This document shows, piece after piece, positions 20,216-30,580 of a DNA stretch of 64,000 nt. The DNA is taken from the NCBI GenBank assembly GCA_029204225.1, contig CM055096.1, forward strand, positions 1,480,359 to 1,544,358, written 5' to 3'. Under the pieces are notes generated by a model. The model saw only the letters and a program-made list of their open reading frames with translations. It searched no databases and had not been told where the DNA came from. This DNA is from Diphasiastrum complanatum. Taxonomy: Eukaryota; Streptophyta; Lycopodiopsida; Lycopodiales; Lycopodiaceae. Position numbers and translations under genes: made by a program. Each line of letters opens with the position of its first letter. The stretch's first letter is position 1.

Positions 20216-23200
20216 ATGGCTTCCAATGGTGGGATCATGCTAGAGTCTAGTGAAAGGTTGAGTTCATCAAACTACTCTACTTGGAAAGTGAGGATGGAGT
20301 CCTTACTTGAGTTGAATGAACTCATGGACATAGTTGCAGAAATTGAAGAGAGACCTCTCACACTTCAAGAGCAACAAAGGTTTGATAAGAAGGCCAAAAG
20401 GGCTCTTCATATCATTAAAATGAATGTTACAAATGAACTTCTCAAGGAAGTTGGAAAGTGTCAAAGTGCAAGTGAGGCATGGAATGCCTTAAAGAAGCTC
20501 TTTGAATCAAAGTCCACATCTAGGGTATTGACCCTAAGGAGACAAATATTTTCTAGTAGGCAAAGAGAGGGTGAAAGTGCTCATGCATTTATCTTGAGAG
20601 TTAAGTCCCTAAGTGATGATTTAGCATGCATTGATGAGAACATAAAAGATGGTGAAATAGTCCAAGTTATGTTGAATGGTTTGCTAAATGAACATGCTAA
20701 CCTTGTGCAAAGTTTTGCCATTCAAAGAGTCTTGCCAAGTGTGGTTGACTTGCAAGAAATCTTATTGGCTGAAGAACATAGGTTGCAATCAAAGCTTGAT
20801 GGTGCATCCTTGCAAGGTGGAGGTGAAGAGGCTTTCTTCACAAAAGGCAAATTCAAGGGCAAAGGTAAAGGCAAAGGGAAATGGTCCAAAGGTGGTAACT
20901 TTGATCATGATGATCACTCTTCCTCTTCCTCTTCTACTAAGAACAATAAGTCAAAGTTCAAGTGCTTTTATTGTGGGATAAAAGGTCATTTTGCAAATGA
21001 ATGTTATAAGAAGAAAAGAGAGCAAGGAGAGAGGCAAGGAAATCTTACAATAGATGAGGAAGAACATAACACATGTGAATCACTTGTTATGACTTCAAGT
21101 TTGTTAGCCAACATAGATGATAATGATCCTTGGTGGATTGATAGTGGAGACTCATCTCACATGACAAGACATAAGGAATACTTTACATCCTTATTGTCTT
21201 ATGAGGGAGAAGGTAACATCATCTACACTGCAAATGATGGTCAATGTGACATCAAAGGCATAGGCACTATTCCTATTTCCCTTTCAACAAATAGGAAAGC
21301 AAATCTTGAAAATGTTTTGTACATTCCTTCAATCACTAAGAATTTGCTTAGTGTAAGTCAAATGATTGACAAAGGACTTGATGTGGAGTTCATTGGAGAT
21401 GCATGTTTGATAAGTAAATGTGGATCCTTGATTGCTCAAGGTAGGAGGCATGGTAAACTTTTCAAGCTTGATGCATGTGTGATCTCTAATCATGAAGGAT
21501 GTATGGCTAGGGAGCAATTGACAAACCAAGAAGTTTGGCACAAGAGGTTGGGCCATCCCAACTTCAAATCTTTGGAGGTAATGGCAAAGAAAGAGCTTGT
21601 TCTTGGTCTCCCTAAAAGTCTTGTTGCAAACAATAGTGTTTGTGAACATTGTGCCTTGTCCAAATCTCATAGACTTGCTTATTCTAGATCTACTTCTAGA
21701 TCTAAAGAAGCTTTTCAACTTGTGCATTCTGATATTCATTCTTCTAGTACAACTAGCAATGGTGGGGCAAAGATGTATGCAACTTTCATTGATGACTTTA
21801 GTAGGTATACTTGGATCTATCTTCTTAAAAGTAAGGATGAAGTGTTTGCTGCATTTGTCAAGTTCAAGAATGAAATGGAAAACCAATTCAATACAAAGAT
21901 CAAATGCTTAAGATCTGATAATGGAGGGGAATACACCTCAAATAGGTTCAAAGACTTTTGTATAGCACATGGGATTAAGAGGGAGATGTCTAGTCCTAGG
22001 ACTCCACAACAGAATGGAGTGGCCGAGAGGAAGAATAGAACCCTTTGTGAATGTGCCAAGGCAATGAGACTACATGCTAATCTTGCTAAGTCTTTTTGGG
22101 GGGAAGCTTTAGCATGTGCTAACTATCTATGTAATAGATGGACAAGTGCTTCCTTGGATGGTAAAACTCCTCATGAGGTTCTTTATGGTAGAAGGCCGAG
22201 TGTCAAGCATTGTAGGATCTTTGGATGTACATGTTTTGTCAATATCACACTTGATGATAGAACTAAAGAAGATCCTTCATCAAATAAGGGTGTGTTTGTT
22301 GGCTATAGTGAAGTAAGCAAGGCTTACAAAGTGTACATTCCTTCTACAAAGAAAGTTGTCATAAGTAGGGATGTCATCTTTCATGAAGAGAATGTTTCCA
22401 ATGTTGTTGATGTTGATGTTGATGTGCCTACTAATCATCATGATGTGCAAGATGTCTTGGATGAAGATGGAGATGCCACTCCAAAGCAAACTTCAAGGAA
22501 GACTCAAAGGCAAAGGGCTAAGCCATCAAGGCTAACCTATGATGAAAAAGGAAAGCAAGTGGTGGACAACTCTAACTTTGCTTTTCTTACCTCTTTTGAT
22601 GAACCAACTTGTGTAGGTGAAGCAATTCAAAAGAAGGAATGGATCCAAGCCATGGATCATGAGCATCAAGCACTCATCAAAAGCAACACATGGAGGTTGG
22701 TAAAGCTTCCAAAGGACAAGAAGGCAATTGGTTGTAAGTGGATCTTCAAGATCAAGACAAATCAAGATGGATCAATCAACAAGTACAAGGCAAGGTTGGT
22801 GGCAAAGGGGTATGCTCAAGAATATGGTATTGACTATGATGAGACCTTTGCACCCGTGGCAAAGATGGTAACTATTCGAATCCTAATCTCTCTTGCAACT
22901 CTTTATGATTGGGATATGTGGCAAATGGATGTTACTAATGCCTTCTTGAATGGTGATCTTGAAGAAGATATTTACATGGAGCAACCCGAGGGCTATGTTT
23001 CACATGATGAGCCTAATCATGTGTGCTATCTCCAAAAGAGTTTGTATGGGCTAAAGCAAGCACCAAGGAGTTGGTATGCTAAGCTCAATTCCTTCTTACT
23101 TTCTCAAAACTTTGTTATGAGTGAGTATGATCATTCTCTCTACTTTAGATTGAATGAAAATGATATCACTTTACTTTTGATCCATGTTGATGACATTATC

Positions 23201-24169
23201 TTAAGTGGTGGTAACAATCTAGATATAGATGAAATCAAGATGGCACTCAAAAGAGAGTTCGAAATTCAAGATCTTGGTAAACTTCATTATATCTTAGGAA
23301 TAGAGATTATTAGAACTTCTAAATCTACATTCATATGTCAAGAAAAGTATGTTAACTCTATTCTAAAAAGGTTTCATATGGAAGATTGTAAAGTTGTTTC
23401 TACTCCTATGGAATCAAATGTAAAGCTAACTACAAGAAGTAATGAAAGATCCTTCAAGGACATTACTCTCTATAGAAAGCTAATAGGATCTCTTATATGG
23501 TTAACCATCACAAGACCTGATCTAAGCTTTGTGGTTGGTAAACTAAGTCAATTTATGCAAGATCCTAGTGAGGCTCATTGGAAGCTAGGAAAGAGAGTAC
23601 TTAGATACATCTCGGGATCTAGAGATTTTGGCATCTTGTATGGAGGTACTACACCTAACCTTTGTGGATTTTCAGATTCAGATTTTGCAGGTGATCAAAT
23701 GGATAGGAAGTCAACAAGTGCCTTTGCAATCTATCTTGGAGATGGAGTGGTCTCATGGCTATCAAAGAAGCAACCAACTATCTCTCTATCTTCCACCGAA
23801 GCCGAGTACAAGGCATTAACAACATGCACCAAGGAGATTCTTTGGATCAAGAGGATGTTATTGGATCTTCACTTGCTGGAACCAGAGAAGACTCCAATCA
23901 TACTTTGTGATAACCTTTCAGCCCAAAGCTTGGCAAGCAATCCTGTTTTTCATGCAAGGAGCAAGCACATTGAGATTGCTCACCATTTTGTGAGAGATCA
24001 AGTCATTGCCAAAGAGGTGGAGCTTCAACATGCCTCTTCAAAGGAGTGTGTGGCTGATATCTTCACCAAACCATTGGGAAAGGACCTATATTTAATGAAT
24101 AGATCTAATCTTGGAATGTGCTCAAAGACTATGTTGAAACTAGCATCCAATGTTGAAGAGGGAGTGTGA
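20216..24169 (+). CDS. Copia Gag-Pol polyprotein, intact, 1317 aa
   Basis: This single frame encodes all retrotransposon functions. Gag (about 1-245, UBN2/DUF4219-like) is followed by a basic KGKGKGKG tract and a zinc knuckle C250-x2-C253-x4-H258-x4-C263. The protease has D309-S-G-D312 where most relatives have DSGA. GAG-pre-integrase is at about 436-490 (H442, H447, C476, C479). The integrase core is D505-x62-D568-x35-E604. The RT (about 836-1080) has YGLKQAPRSWY and the catalytic HVDD at 990-993 (usually YVDD). RNase H has D1154, E1195 and D1232 and ends in DIFTKPLG. The start is the first ATG after the leader, in context AATCATGG. The stop TGA lies inside the first five bases of the 3' LTR. 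Confidence 0.97.
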   Translation: MASNGGIMLESSERLSSSNYSTWKVRMESLLELNELMDIVAEIEERPLTLQEQQRFDKKAKRALHIIKMNVTNELLKEVGKCQSASEAWNALKKLFESKSTSRVLTLRRQIFSSRQREGESAHAFILRVKSLSDDLACIDENIKDGEIVQVMLNGLLNEHANLVQSFAIQRVLPSVVDLQEILLAEEHRLQSKLDGASLQGGGEEAFFTKGKFKGKGKGKGKWSKGGNFDHDDHSSSSSSTKNNKSKFKCFYCGIKGHFANECYKKKREQGERQGNLTIDEEEHNTCESLVMTSSLLANIDDNDPWWIDSGDSSHMTRHKEYFTSLLSYEGEGNIIYTANDGQCDIKGIGTIPISLSTNRKANLENVLYIPSITKNLLSVSQMIDKGLDVEFIGDACLISKCGSLIAQGRRHGKLFKLDACVISNHEGCMAREQLTNQEVWHKRLGHPNFKSLEVMAKKELVLGLPKSLVANNSVCEHCALSKSHRLAYSRSTSRSKEAFQLVHSDIHSSSTTSNGGAKMYATFIDDFSRYTWIYLLKSKDEVFAAFVKFKNEMENQFNTKIKCLRSDNGGEYTSNRFKDFCIAHGIKREMSSPRTPQQNGVAERKNRTLCECAKAMRLHANLAKSFWGEALACANYLCNRWTSASLDGKTPHEVLYGRRPSVKHCRIFGCTCFVNITLDDRTKEDPSSNKGVFVGYSEVSKAYKVYIPSTKKVVISRDVIFHEENVSNVVDVDVDVPTNHHDVQDVLDEDGDATPKQTSRKTQRQRAKPSRLTYDEKGKQVVDNSNFAFLTSFDEPTCVGEAIQKKEWIQAMDHEHQALIKSNTWRLVKLPKDKKAIGCKWIFKIKTNQDGSINKYKARLVAKGYAQEYGIDYDETFAPVAKMVTIRILISLATLYDWDMWQMDVTNAFLNGDLEEDIYMEQPEGYVSHDEPNHVCYLQKSLYGLKQAPRSWYAKLNSFLLSQNFVMSEYDHSLYFRLNENDITLLLIHVDDIILSGGNNLDIDEIKMALKREFEIQDLGKLHYILGIEIIRTSKSTFICQEKYVNSILKRFHMEDCKVVSTPMESNVKLTTRSNERSFKDITLYRKLIGSLIWLTITRPDLSFVVGKLSQFMQDPSEAHWKLGKRVLRYISGSRDFGILYGGTTPNLCGFSDSDFAGDQMDRKSTSAFAIYLGDGVVSWLSKKQPTISLSSTEAEYKALTTCTKEILWIKRMLLDLHLLEPEKTPIILCDNLSAQSLASNPVFHARSKHIEIAHHFVRDQVIAKEVELQHASSKECVADIFTKPLGKDLYLMNRSNLGMCSKTMLKLASNVEEGV
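24151..24164 (+). promoter_or_regulatory. Polypurine tract
   Basis: GTTGAAGAGGGAG directly precedes the TG of the 3' LTR, so it is the plus-strand primer. It also codes for the last residues of Pol (VEEGV). The same arrangement is seen on the minus strand at 44269-44281. Confidence 0.9.
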
Positions 24170-24819
24170 AAATTGTCAACATTTCCTAGCTAGTTTGAGG
24201 CCTAAATTGGCTAAAATTGTAAATAGTTTTGGTTCTGGAGTTTTGCACGTGTGAACCAGGCCACAATGTTTTTATTTACTGTATTTTTTCAGTATGATGA
24301 AGTGTCAAACTTCATACCCTTCAAAATGAGACCATTTTGATGTATTTTGGTCATATAAGCCATTTTTAGCTATTTTTCCTATATAGGGAATATCTAGGGT
24401 CAAGTACCTTCTAGAGAGAGGAGAGAGAGTCATCTTCCTCATCCATAAATAGTAGGGAAGTCGTGGAGAACAGGTTGGAGAAACCTTTTGTATGCTTCAT
24501 TGAGATCAATAGATCATTGTCATTGTTTCTTCCTCCATTGAGAGCATTGTTGTGTGTATTGTCTTCAAGCTATTGTGTATGATCTTAGGTGCTTTCAAAA
24601 AGTGATAGGCTGATGTATTATGGACTGTATAATGCTATTTTGGGCCGCACTTGATGTTTATGGAAGTTTCCATTTGTGATAAATGCTTTTTGATCAAGTT
24701 CTTTGCATTCTAGGTAGCATAGAATGTGTTGCCAATTCCTAGCTTATGTAGTTTGGAGTGCAAGCATTCAAGCCAATGATCTTGGAGTTTAGATCCACTT
24801 AGGATCTGTATTTTTCACA
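24165..24819 (+). repeat. 3' LTR of the complete copia
   Basis: It is 655 bp and nearly identical to the 5' LTR. Differences seen: GGTGAGAG versus GGAGAGAGAG, TTTATT/TTCATT, TTCCAAAA/TTCAAAAA, GTGGTAG/GTGATAG and GATTAAG/GATCAAG. Confidence 0.97.
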
Positions 24820-25384
24820 GCAAATACATATAAACTCCTTCTTGGCACACCCTGACTACAGATGGCAAGCGTTGTCCAAGATTGGAAGCGTAGCAAAATC
24901 ACCTTTGGCAATAATGACAAACGAGTCATTGTTGACTCAACTGGCCATGTAAAGCCCACTAAAGTTTATGATAATTGGTCATTAACAACTTACGATGAAT
25001 CAGATAGTGTCCCGATCCAACCGAAAGGCCACTATACTTGGCCATATAGTATCTAGACACGGAATCGCCACAGACCTATTAAAGATCAGGATCATTGTTG
25101 ATCTACCACCGCTAGGAATGATCCGCGAAGTCTACATCTTCATGGGTCATGCTAACTATTATAGGATCTTCATTCTAGATTTTGCGGAGTTAGCCCGACC
25201 AATTTACAAACTCACAGCGGATCCACATTGGAACGAGGAAGCCCTAAAGGCTTTCCAAAAGCTTAAAGATGAATTCGTTTCAACCGCCAATATTACATCC
25301 ACCTAATTGGTCCATTGAGTTTCATGTGCATACAGATGCATTAAATTATACAGTTGGAGCAGTCTTAACCCAGCCAGGAGAACA
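24820..25384 (+). pseudogene. Gypsy G2 continuation: protease end, RT end, RNase H start
   Basis: Directly after the copia, NTYKLLLGTP and WKRSKITFGNND complete the protease C-terminus begun at 18095. A stop interrupts LGTP/LQM. At about 25025-25050 the sequence jumps to GHIVSRHGIATD, the post-YLDD part of RT. It then reads MGHANYYRIF and FAELARPIYKL, and then the RNase H start EFHVHTDALNYTVGAVLTQPG. The RT active site is therefore deleted. Homology ends at EHKK (25390), where a purine-rich block begins. Confidence 0.87.
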
Positions 25385-25610
25385 CAAAAAGGCGATGAAG
25401 GAAACAACTATGGGGCGGATGGGGGATGAGGTTTGTGAAATAGTGACAATGAGGGGGAATGAGGTGGCGATGGCGAGAGTAGTAATGAAAGAAACAATGG
25501 AAGAAACTATGAAAGTTGTGATGGTAGATGAGATTGGGAAAGAGGGAGCTGGACGGATGGGGCTGTGGAGAGGATAAATGATTTGAAGAAGGGGGGGAGG
25601 AATGGAATGG
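25385..25610. other. Strongly purine-biased segment
   Basis: The plus strand is almost entirely A and G with scattered T, rich in ATGAAGG, GGGGGAATG and GAAAGAAAC words. The reverse strand therefore translates as Ser/Pro/His/Thr-rich frames, which are probably not genes. It marks the junction between gypsy pol and the extra ORF. Confidence 0.6.
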
Positions 25611-26039
25611 GCAGTCCAACAACCCATCACTGCCATCTCTGTCACCACACCTCTCCCACCACCCATTGTAACTCTGCCACCTTCGGCCATCTGGGGCTCT
25701 CAAGCTCTGGGTTGTTGGACTGCCTTAACGGGCCTCCCGCAACAACTCCACCAAATGCTCAATGAAAGAGCAACTGAGCAGTCTCGCGACCAATTGGTGG
25801 TAGGGCAAACGTTGTAGGCCTTGACTGATCAGTCATGCAACTGAATAAGAAAAAGAGAGGAATGAGAGCCAAGCACTGGTCCACCAATTGACAGACCATA
25901 TGAAGACAGCAGAGCAAGCAGCTCAGCAACACCAACAGCTCTTGTCCAAACTTCAGACTGAGCTCTCGATCAAGAGAAGACCATGCAAAAAACATATCAA
26001 TTCGTTGACCACCAGCATTTGGTGCTAAAATAGACCGCA

Positions 26040-26537
26040 TTGGAGCAGGAGCGTGAATCTCTCAAAGCCACCGAAAGACCGCTCAAGGACTACATCTGCC
26101 AATTGGAACAAAATGTTTTCAAGAAAGAGATGGAGTTGCAGAGAGCCCAAGCCAACTTCACCACCCAGCAAGCGGCCTTGGAGCTGCAAGTCCAACAAGA
26201 TGATCAACAAGTGCAGGCCATCCAAACTGTGCTAGATCAGATGGTAGCAATGATAGAAGAAGAGACACCGACCACCCAGAAACTCCAGTGGAAGTGCGTC
26301 AAATACTACAAGCTTCAATTTGCCCAGGTGTTACAGACCTATCAGGACCAGCAAAAACTTCATGATGTGGTGCTCGTAACAAAGGATACCGAGCTAGCCA
26401 CCCTACATTCCACGCTCCAAGAAGATGAGCATGCACTCAAGGAAGCAGAAGGCCAGCTGCAAAATCTCAAGAAGCAGTTCACCGTTGTTCTAGATTTTTT
26501 CACTACTCTAGACAACAATTTACCTTTCATTTTTTAA
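26040..26537 (+). CDS. Open coiled-coil segment of the extra ORF, copy A (165 aa)
   Basis: This is the longest uninterrupted part of copy A. It is dominated by Glu, Gln, Lys and Leu in heptad-like spacing from residue 1 to about 150, ending in a hydrophobic VVLDFFTTLDNNLPFIF. No catalytic or zinc motif is present. The upstream sequence (25860-26035) continues the same composition through a few stops, so the ATG at 26040 is not a true start. A structural, oligomerising role in the element is possible but unproven. Confidence 0.5.
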   Translation: MEQERESLKATERPLKDYICQLEQNVFKKEMELQRAQANFTTQQAALELQVQQDDQQVQAIQTVLDQMVAMIEEETPTTQKLQWKCVKYYKLQFAQVLQTYQDQQKLHDVVLVTKDTELATLHSTLQEDEHALKEAEGQLQNLKKQFTVVLDFFTTLDNNLPFIF

Positions 26538-27833
26538 TATCTCATTAGACTAGCTTTCTATTATTTTTCTTTGTCTTTTCCAACTCCCCCCCTCTCTAAT
26601 TCTGACATCATTCAAATTTATTAAATTGCATCAGAGGCCAATAAAAATATATTTATTTTTGTCGTCCTTAGTGTCTTTGTCCAGGTTAAGAATTTCGGCT
26701 ATTGCTATGATGTTTTCGGGAGTTCTCCGTTCCGGTTTGTAGCAAGCCTTTGCGTCATCATCAATTTTTCACAGGATCGACGCTTTCAATTGGAGATAGA
26801 TTACAAACATCAACTCCCACTCTCTTTGTTCCACCCCCGTTCATTCCTTCACTTTCACAACACCAACAGGTACGGTACGCGCTAGAGTACCATCCAACAT
26901 GAACAGAGAAGCCAATTGATGCCCTCATATAGCATATAAAACATTGTCATACCACTGCTATCGCCCACCCTGATACTCTTTGTCTCGCCTAAAATGATCT
27001 CAGAGCCCTCTACTACGAATGCCACTGATACCACCTTGTCATGTTCATCGTTTGTTACAATGCAGCGTTGGCACATTATAACGCCATTGTATCTGCCATC
27101 CATGCCAAATCTCTGACTTTCTCTTCATTGTATCCGCCTCCATCTTCGACTACCAAGAACTCCAACTCACTTTTCCCCATTTCGACCTCCAAACTGGCAG
27201 AGAACGCACCTTCGACCAGGATCTTCAGTACGCCACACAGGTCAAAGACATCACCTCCCTTCAAGTCGATCCTAACATACCTCCTCTCGAGTTTGCCAGC
27301 TCACCACCTCAAACCATTTCGCCTCCTGTCTCTTCTTCATCACCCCCCACCGCCTCTTTGCCCCTCAAATCCGATCCTCCATCCACATCCACCATTCCTC
27401 CATGCCCAGTCGACAATCTTCATGATCTTGTGGCAGTACACAAACACTAGTACAACAAAGTATTTTCAGTACCTAATTTAGATTAGTCGGCACTCTTCAC
27501 CCGAAAATATCCGGATATTAAGACCAGAGGTGGCTATCATTTCCTAGAAAGCTCTAGGAGCTCCTCAAGAAGAAATCAGTTGATATCTTGTCACTTCTGC
27601 TTCTCCAAACAGAGTGGAGGAAGGTGGTATTCTTCAACAATCCAGAGTTGATCAAAGAATATCTTACGGCTCCTACGGTTTTAAGGGCAGATCCATCTTA
27701 CCATCCGATGCCCAGAAGATGATCTTGGTCAGCATTGAAAACTCCAAGCGTCGGGGCCTATTATTGGCCAATAATAAAGTCAGAAAAGAGTTGTAGCATG
27801 ACAATCGATTTCTAAAGGGCCCTCAACCACTTC

Positions 27834-28265
27834 ATGACCGACGCGGCTGACTCTTCAGATCTCGTTATTCTAGAAGCCTGCTATAATGTGTGGACATTGT
27901 TGACATCTGCAAAAGTGGATACTTGGTGGGACATGTGCTTTGGCGAGTACTGTTTCAACCCAAATAAAGCCTTCAAAATGTCGGCCATCGTAGATCAAAT
28001 TCCTTTATACCGGACCTACCATTGCCTATCTCCCATGTCATTCGTCAATATAGCGAGGTTGGAAAGATGGTATACGACACAATTCTTGGAAAACATGCAC
28101 CCGACGTTCGGAATCCACTCGCAATCCACAACGCACAGCACCTTGTGGACCCGTTTTGTCTGCGTAGTTGCAGACACCCACCGAAAGAACTGCGATGTCG
28201 AAGATGCGAAGGGCAAGCAACTCGAAAAGGCTCGATTAAGCACACTTGTATCTTATCTTTCAAAA
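27834..28265 (+). pseudogene. Open C-terminal part of the extra ORF, copy A
   Basis: About 144 codons are open from MTDAADSSDLVILEACYNVW through TWWDMCFGEYCF, FVNIARLERWYTTQFLENM and FVCVVADTHRKNCD, to a lysine-rich end at about 28265. A T-rich tail follows and carries no homology. The aromatic-rich pattern suggests a folded domain. I know no match. The corresponding region of copy C (58.0-58.6 kb, minus) is shorter and badly broken. Confidence 0.45.
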
Positions 28266-28590
28266 AAAAAAATAGAAAAGAAGTCCAGAAAAAAGTATCA
28301 ACGGACTCATTTTATTTTTTTTGTTTTTCACGTGAATTCATTTTTTCTTTTTCTAATCTTTATTTATTATTGTATTTATTTATTTTTCTTTTATCTACTT
28401 TCTTTTTTCCCCCCATCTCAACCTCAACTTTGTTGCCAAAATTTTTTCTCCTTGCTTTTCGCCAATTCTATTCCCCCTCTTGTTTGTACCCCCTTTCATC
28501 TTCTTTCGCAACGGTCTCACATCGCCACACATGCCAATGCCAAGACATATGCAGATGCCAAGGGACTATCACCAAAATCGTAGTGGGAAC

Positions 28591-29669
28591 ATGTTAGAAA
28601 ATTCTAGCGAAGATTCTTCTAATGGATTCTAGATGCCAAAAGTGCCTAATGGATATCAAGTGAAGGAATTGAACTGCCAAACTACATTATGGAGCATCGA
28701 CAATTAACCAAGAAGGAGTTCCAGAATCCAGATTTACCAGGAACACCAATATCAAGGTTGACGAGTCATGAACCACAAGTCGCGAACCGGCCAATGAGCA
28801 GAAACAAAGCTCAGCACCTCCCCAACATATTTTACAGTGACGGGAACTAAAGCATGGCTGAGAGGGCATAAAGATTCGGATCTATTTGTAAAATAACGTA
28901 AGACACCCTTAGAATGTGCACTTTACTCGTAAGCCAAAGGTGCGAGAAGTAGAAATAGATATAAATTCCAATGGGCCAAAAATAAGAAAGGACCAAAGTA
29001 GTTTAAAATGCATTTTGGGCTATAATATTTCTAAATAGTCAAGTTCTTATGGCACATGGTTTTTGGATGAACCAAAACCCCTAACCCTAGCTTTGTCTAT
29101 AAGTAGGGATGTGACACAATTCTGTAATCACTTTTTATTTGTAAGAATAGAGGTTGAGAGGGAGAAGCTAAGTCTCCTCCTACAATTTCTTACTTAGTGA
29201 AGCCCTCCTATTTTGTCATTGTATGCTTGCTTGTGGATGTCATCGAAGTCTCCGACGTCTGATCAAAGGCTAGCTACAACGTCATCGACTTCCTCGACAT
29301 CAAAGTCTCCGACTTTGACGTTTGATCAAGGTGTCAATGTCCTCAATTTGGCTGGGTTCACCAGCACATTTGTCATAGCCGGACAGATTCTCCAACTGAA
29401 TCAAATATTGTCTGAGTGTGACTACCAACAACACGTGGTGCCTTAATCATGTTTGTAAATCACACATTAATCATTCTTTTAATCGGTTAGCCATGTGTAT
29501 ATATACACCTACTTATCAGTTGCTACAGTTAAGCTCCATGAACACTGAATCAAAGCGCAATAGTTTTGATCTTCTTTTATATTTTATAGAGTATTGTTTC
29601 AAGAAGATTGCAACTCTATTCAGCATTCAGACTGTATTCTCTTCATGATTGAATCATTCCTATTCCAAC
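28591..29669 (+). repeat. Probable LTR (3' LTR of gypsy G2)
   Basis: Begins TGTTAGAAAATTC after the purine-containing TAGTGGGAACA and ends CCTATTCCAACA, giving TG...CA ends. A TATA box CTATAAGTAG is at 29097-29106, followed by leader-like sequence. It includes repeated words TCATCGACTTCCTCGACATC near 29260-29300, similar to those at 50.9 kb. No second copy was found upstream of the gag, so the LTR call rests on structure only. Confidence 0.5.
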
Positions 29670-30580
29670 AATCTAGGTTGTGAATGTTGTCTTGAATGCT
29701 CATTTTCATTCATATTCAGAATGCTTCGTACTAGCAAATTAATTGTTTTGTAGATTAAATCGTTCTATATGACAGTAACACTGTTCGATTTCTTGCTCTT
29801 ATAATTGCATTTGATGCAACACTTCCACAAAGCTAAATTTTGTAATCAAGGTAATTTGTGCATGGCTAAGAAATCGACTTAGTCGATCCAGAAGCTATGA
29901 ACAATCAAGTAGGAAAGACTTTGAGACTTCGAGGTTGGTCTGATTACTAAATCGATAGACTTAGTTTCATGTACTGAGGATTTCATGTTGCTGCATTTTG
30001 TTGCAACAGGCATTGAAGTTTAATCCACCTATCGGATCCCAACATCAAGGAAATAGTCAAGAAACTGACCCTTCATATAAGCCATTCCACATCTAGATCC
30101 AATGCCAAGATTGACACCCTTGGTAGGCTTATATCTGCAGCTTAACTCCTTCCCCATTGGATTGAAGCCCCTACTACACGACAACTCACCCAATTGGAGA
30201 TCCAAACCCCTACTTTGTCCTCTTGATTGCACGACGGTCAGGGAGGCACGAAAATGGTCCAACAAGATAGTGCTTACATGGAGCATATCCTACCTCATTC
30301 AAGTCATCACAACCAGATCTAACGAAATCAAGCCAGATCTAATGAGATCTAGACAGATCAGGCATAATTTAATGAGATTTGGCAAGATCTGGATAGATTG
30401 TCGGGCAAGATCCAAGTAGCCAAATCCAAATAGGATTAGAAGGATAGCAGATCACCATCAGGTACCACTTAGCCTCAAAAAATGAAGATTTGATTTGAAG
30501 ATCTTAAAAAAAAATACCAAAAATAGAGGTGAAAATCACTGAAACTGATTTACCCAACGTTATTCACGTCTACTATTAAC
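29670..30580. other. No gene recognised; AGATCT-rich patch
   Basis: The short frames on both strands (30029-30419) match nothing known. At 30310-30400 the word AGATCT or AGATCTA recurs several times, an irregular short repeat. Confidence 0.4.

Larger units (their letters stand above)
18391..24819 (+). mobile_element. Complete Ty1/copia retrotransposon, young insertion
   Basis: The 6429-bp element has a 5' LTR (18391-19043), an initiator-Met primer site, a leader of about 1.15 kb, one open 1317-codon gag-pol frame, a polypurine tract and a 3' LTR (24165-24819). It is flanked by the 5-bp duplication GCAAA (18386-18390 and 24820-24824). The LTRs differ by four or five substitutions plus a 2-bp microsatellite indel, under 1 percent, so the insertion is recent. 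All the parts needed for movement are present. It is nested in the protease of gypsy G2. Confidence 0.97.
25602..28265 (+). pseudogene. Extra ORF of gypsy element, copy A: linker, coiled coil, C-terminal domain
   Basis: I do not recognise this protein by name. A Pro/Ser/Thr-rich start (25602) leads to PQQLHQMLNERA. A heptad-rich, Gln/Glu/Leu coiled coil follows (26040-26534, for example QTVLDQMVAMIEEE and EAEGQLQNLKKQF). After a stop at 26535 the frame is broken. A second Pro/Ser linker (about 27150-27450, IPPLEFASSPPQTISPP) leads to FTRKYPDIKTRGGYHFL. A C-terminal domain follows, with VVFFNNPELIKEYLTAP, LRADPSYHPMPRR and, from 27834, WTLLTSAKVDTWWDMCF. Several stops and shifts make it dead. 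The same order of blocks appears on the minus strand at 58.0-61.1 kb. It follows gypsy pol in the same orientation. Confidence 0.6.
15856..29669 (+). mobile_element. Gypsy element G2 (gag, protease, pol remnant, extra ORF, LTR) split by a copia
   Basis: Order: gag with zinc knuckles (16.1-17.7 kb), protease (18095-18390), copia insertion (18391-24819), rest of the protease (24820-25010), scraps of RT end and RNase H start (25020-25384), extra ORF (25.6-28.3 kb), probable 3' LTR (28591-29669). Removing the copia and one copy of GCAAA restores a continuous protease reading. The RT core, most of RNase H and the integrase are deleted. The 5' boundary was not located. Whether the 3' parts belong to the same original element is inference from shared orientation and order. 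Confidence 0.6.

Noticed and set aside
21329-22765. Minus-strand frames inside the copia gag-pol
   Set aside because: They are antisense shadows of an intact coding frame.
25346-25703. Minus-strand frames of 112-114 codons rich in Ser, Pro, His and Ile
   Set aside because: They arise from the purine bias of the plus strand and overlap the RNase H scrap; no domain is seen.
27041-27481. 146-codon Ser/Pro-rich frame as a separate gene
   Set aside because: Another frame (reading FDLQTGRERTFDQDLQ and IPPLEFASSPPQTISPP) fits better with the extra-ORF linker; this one is only partly in register.
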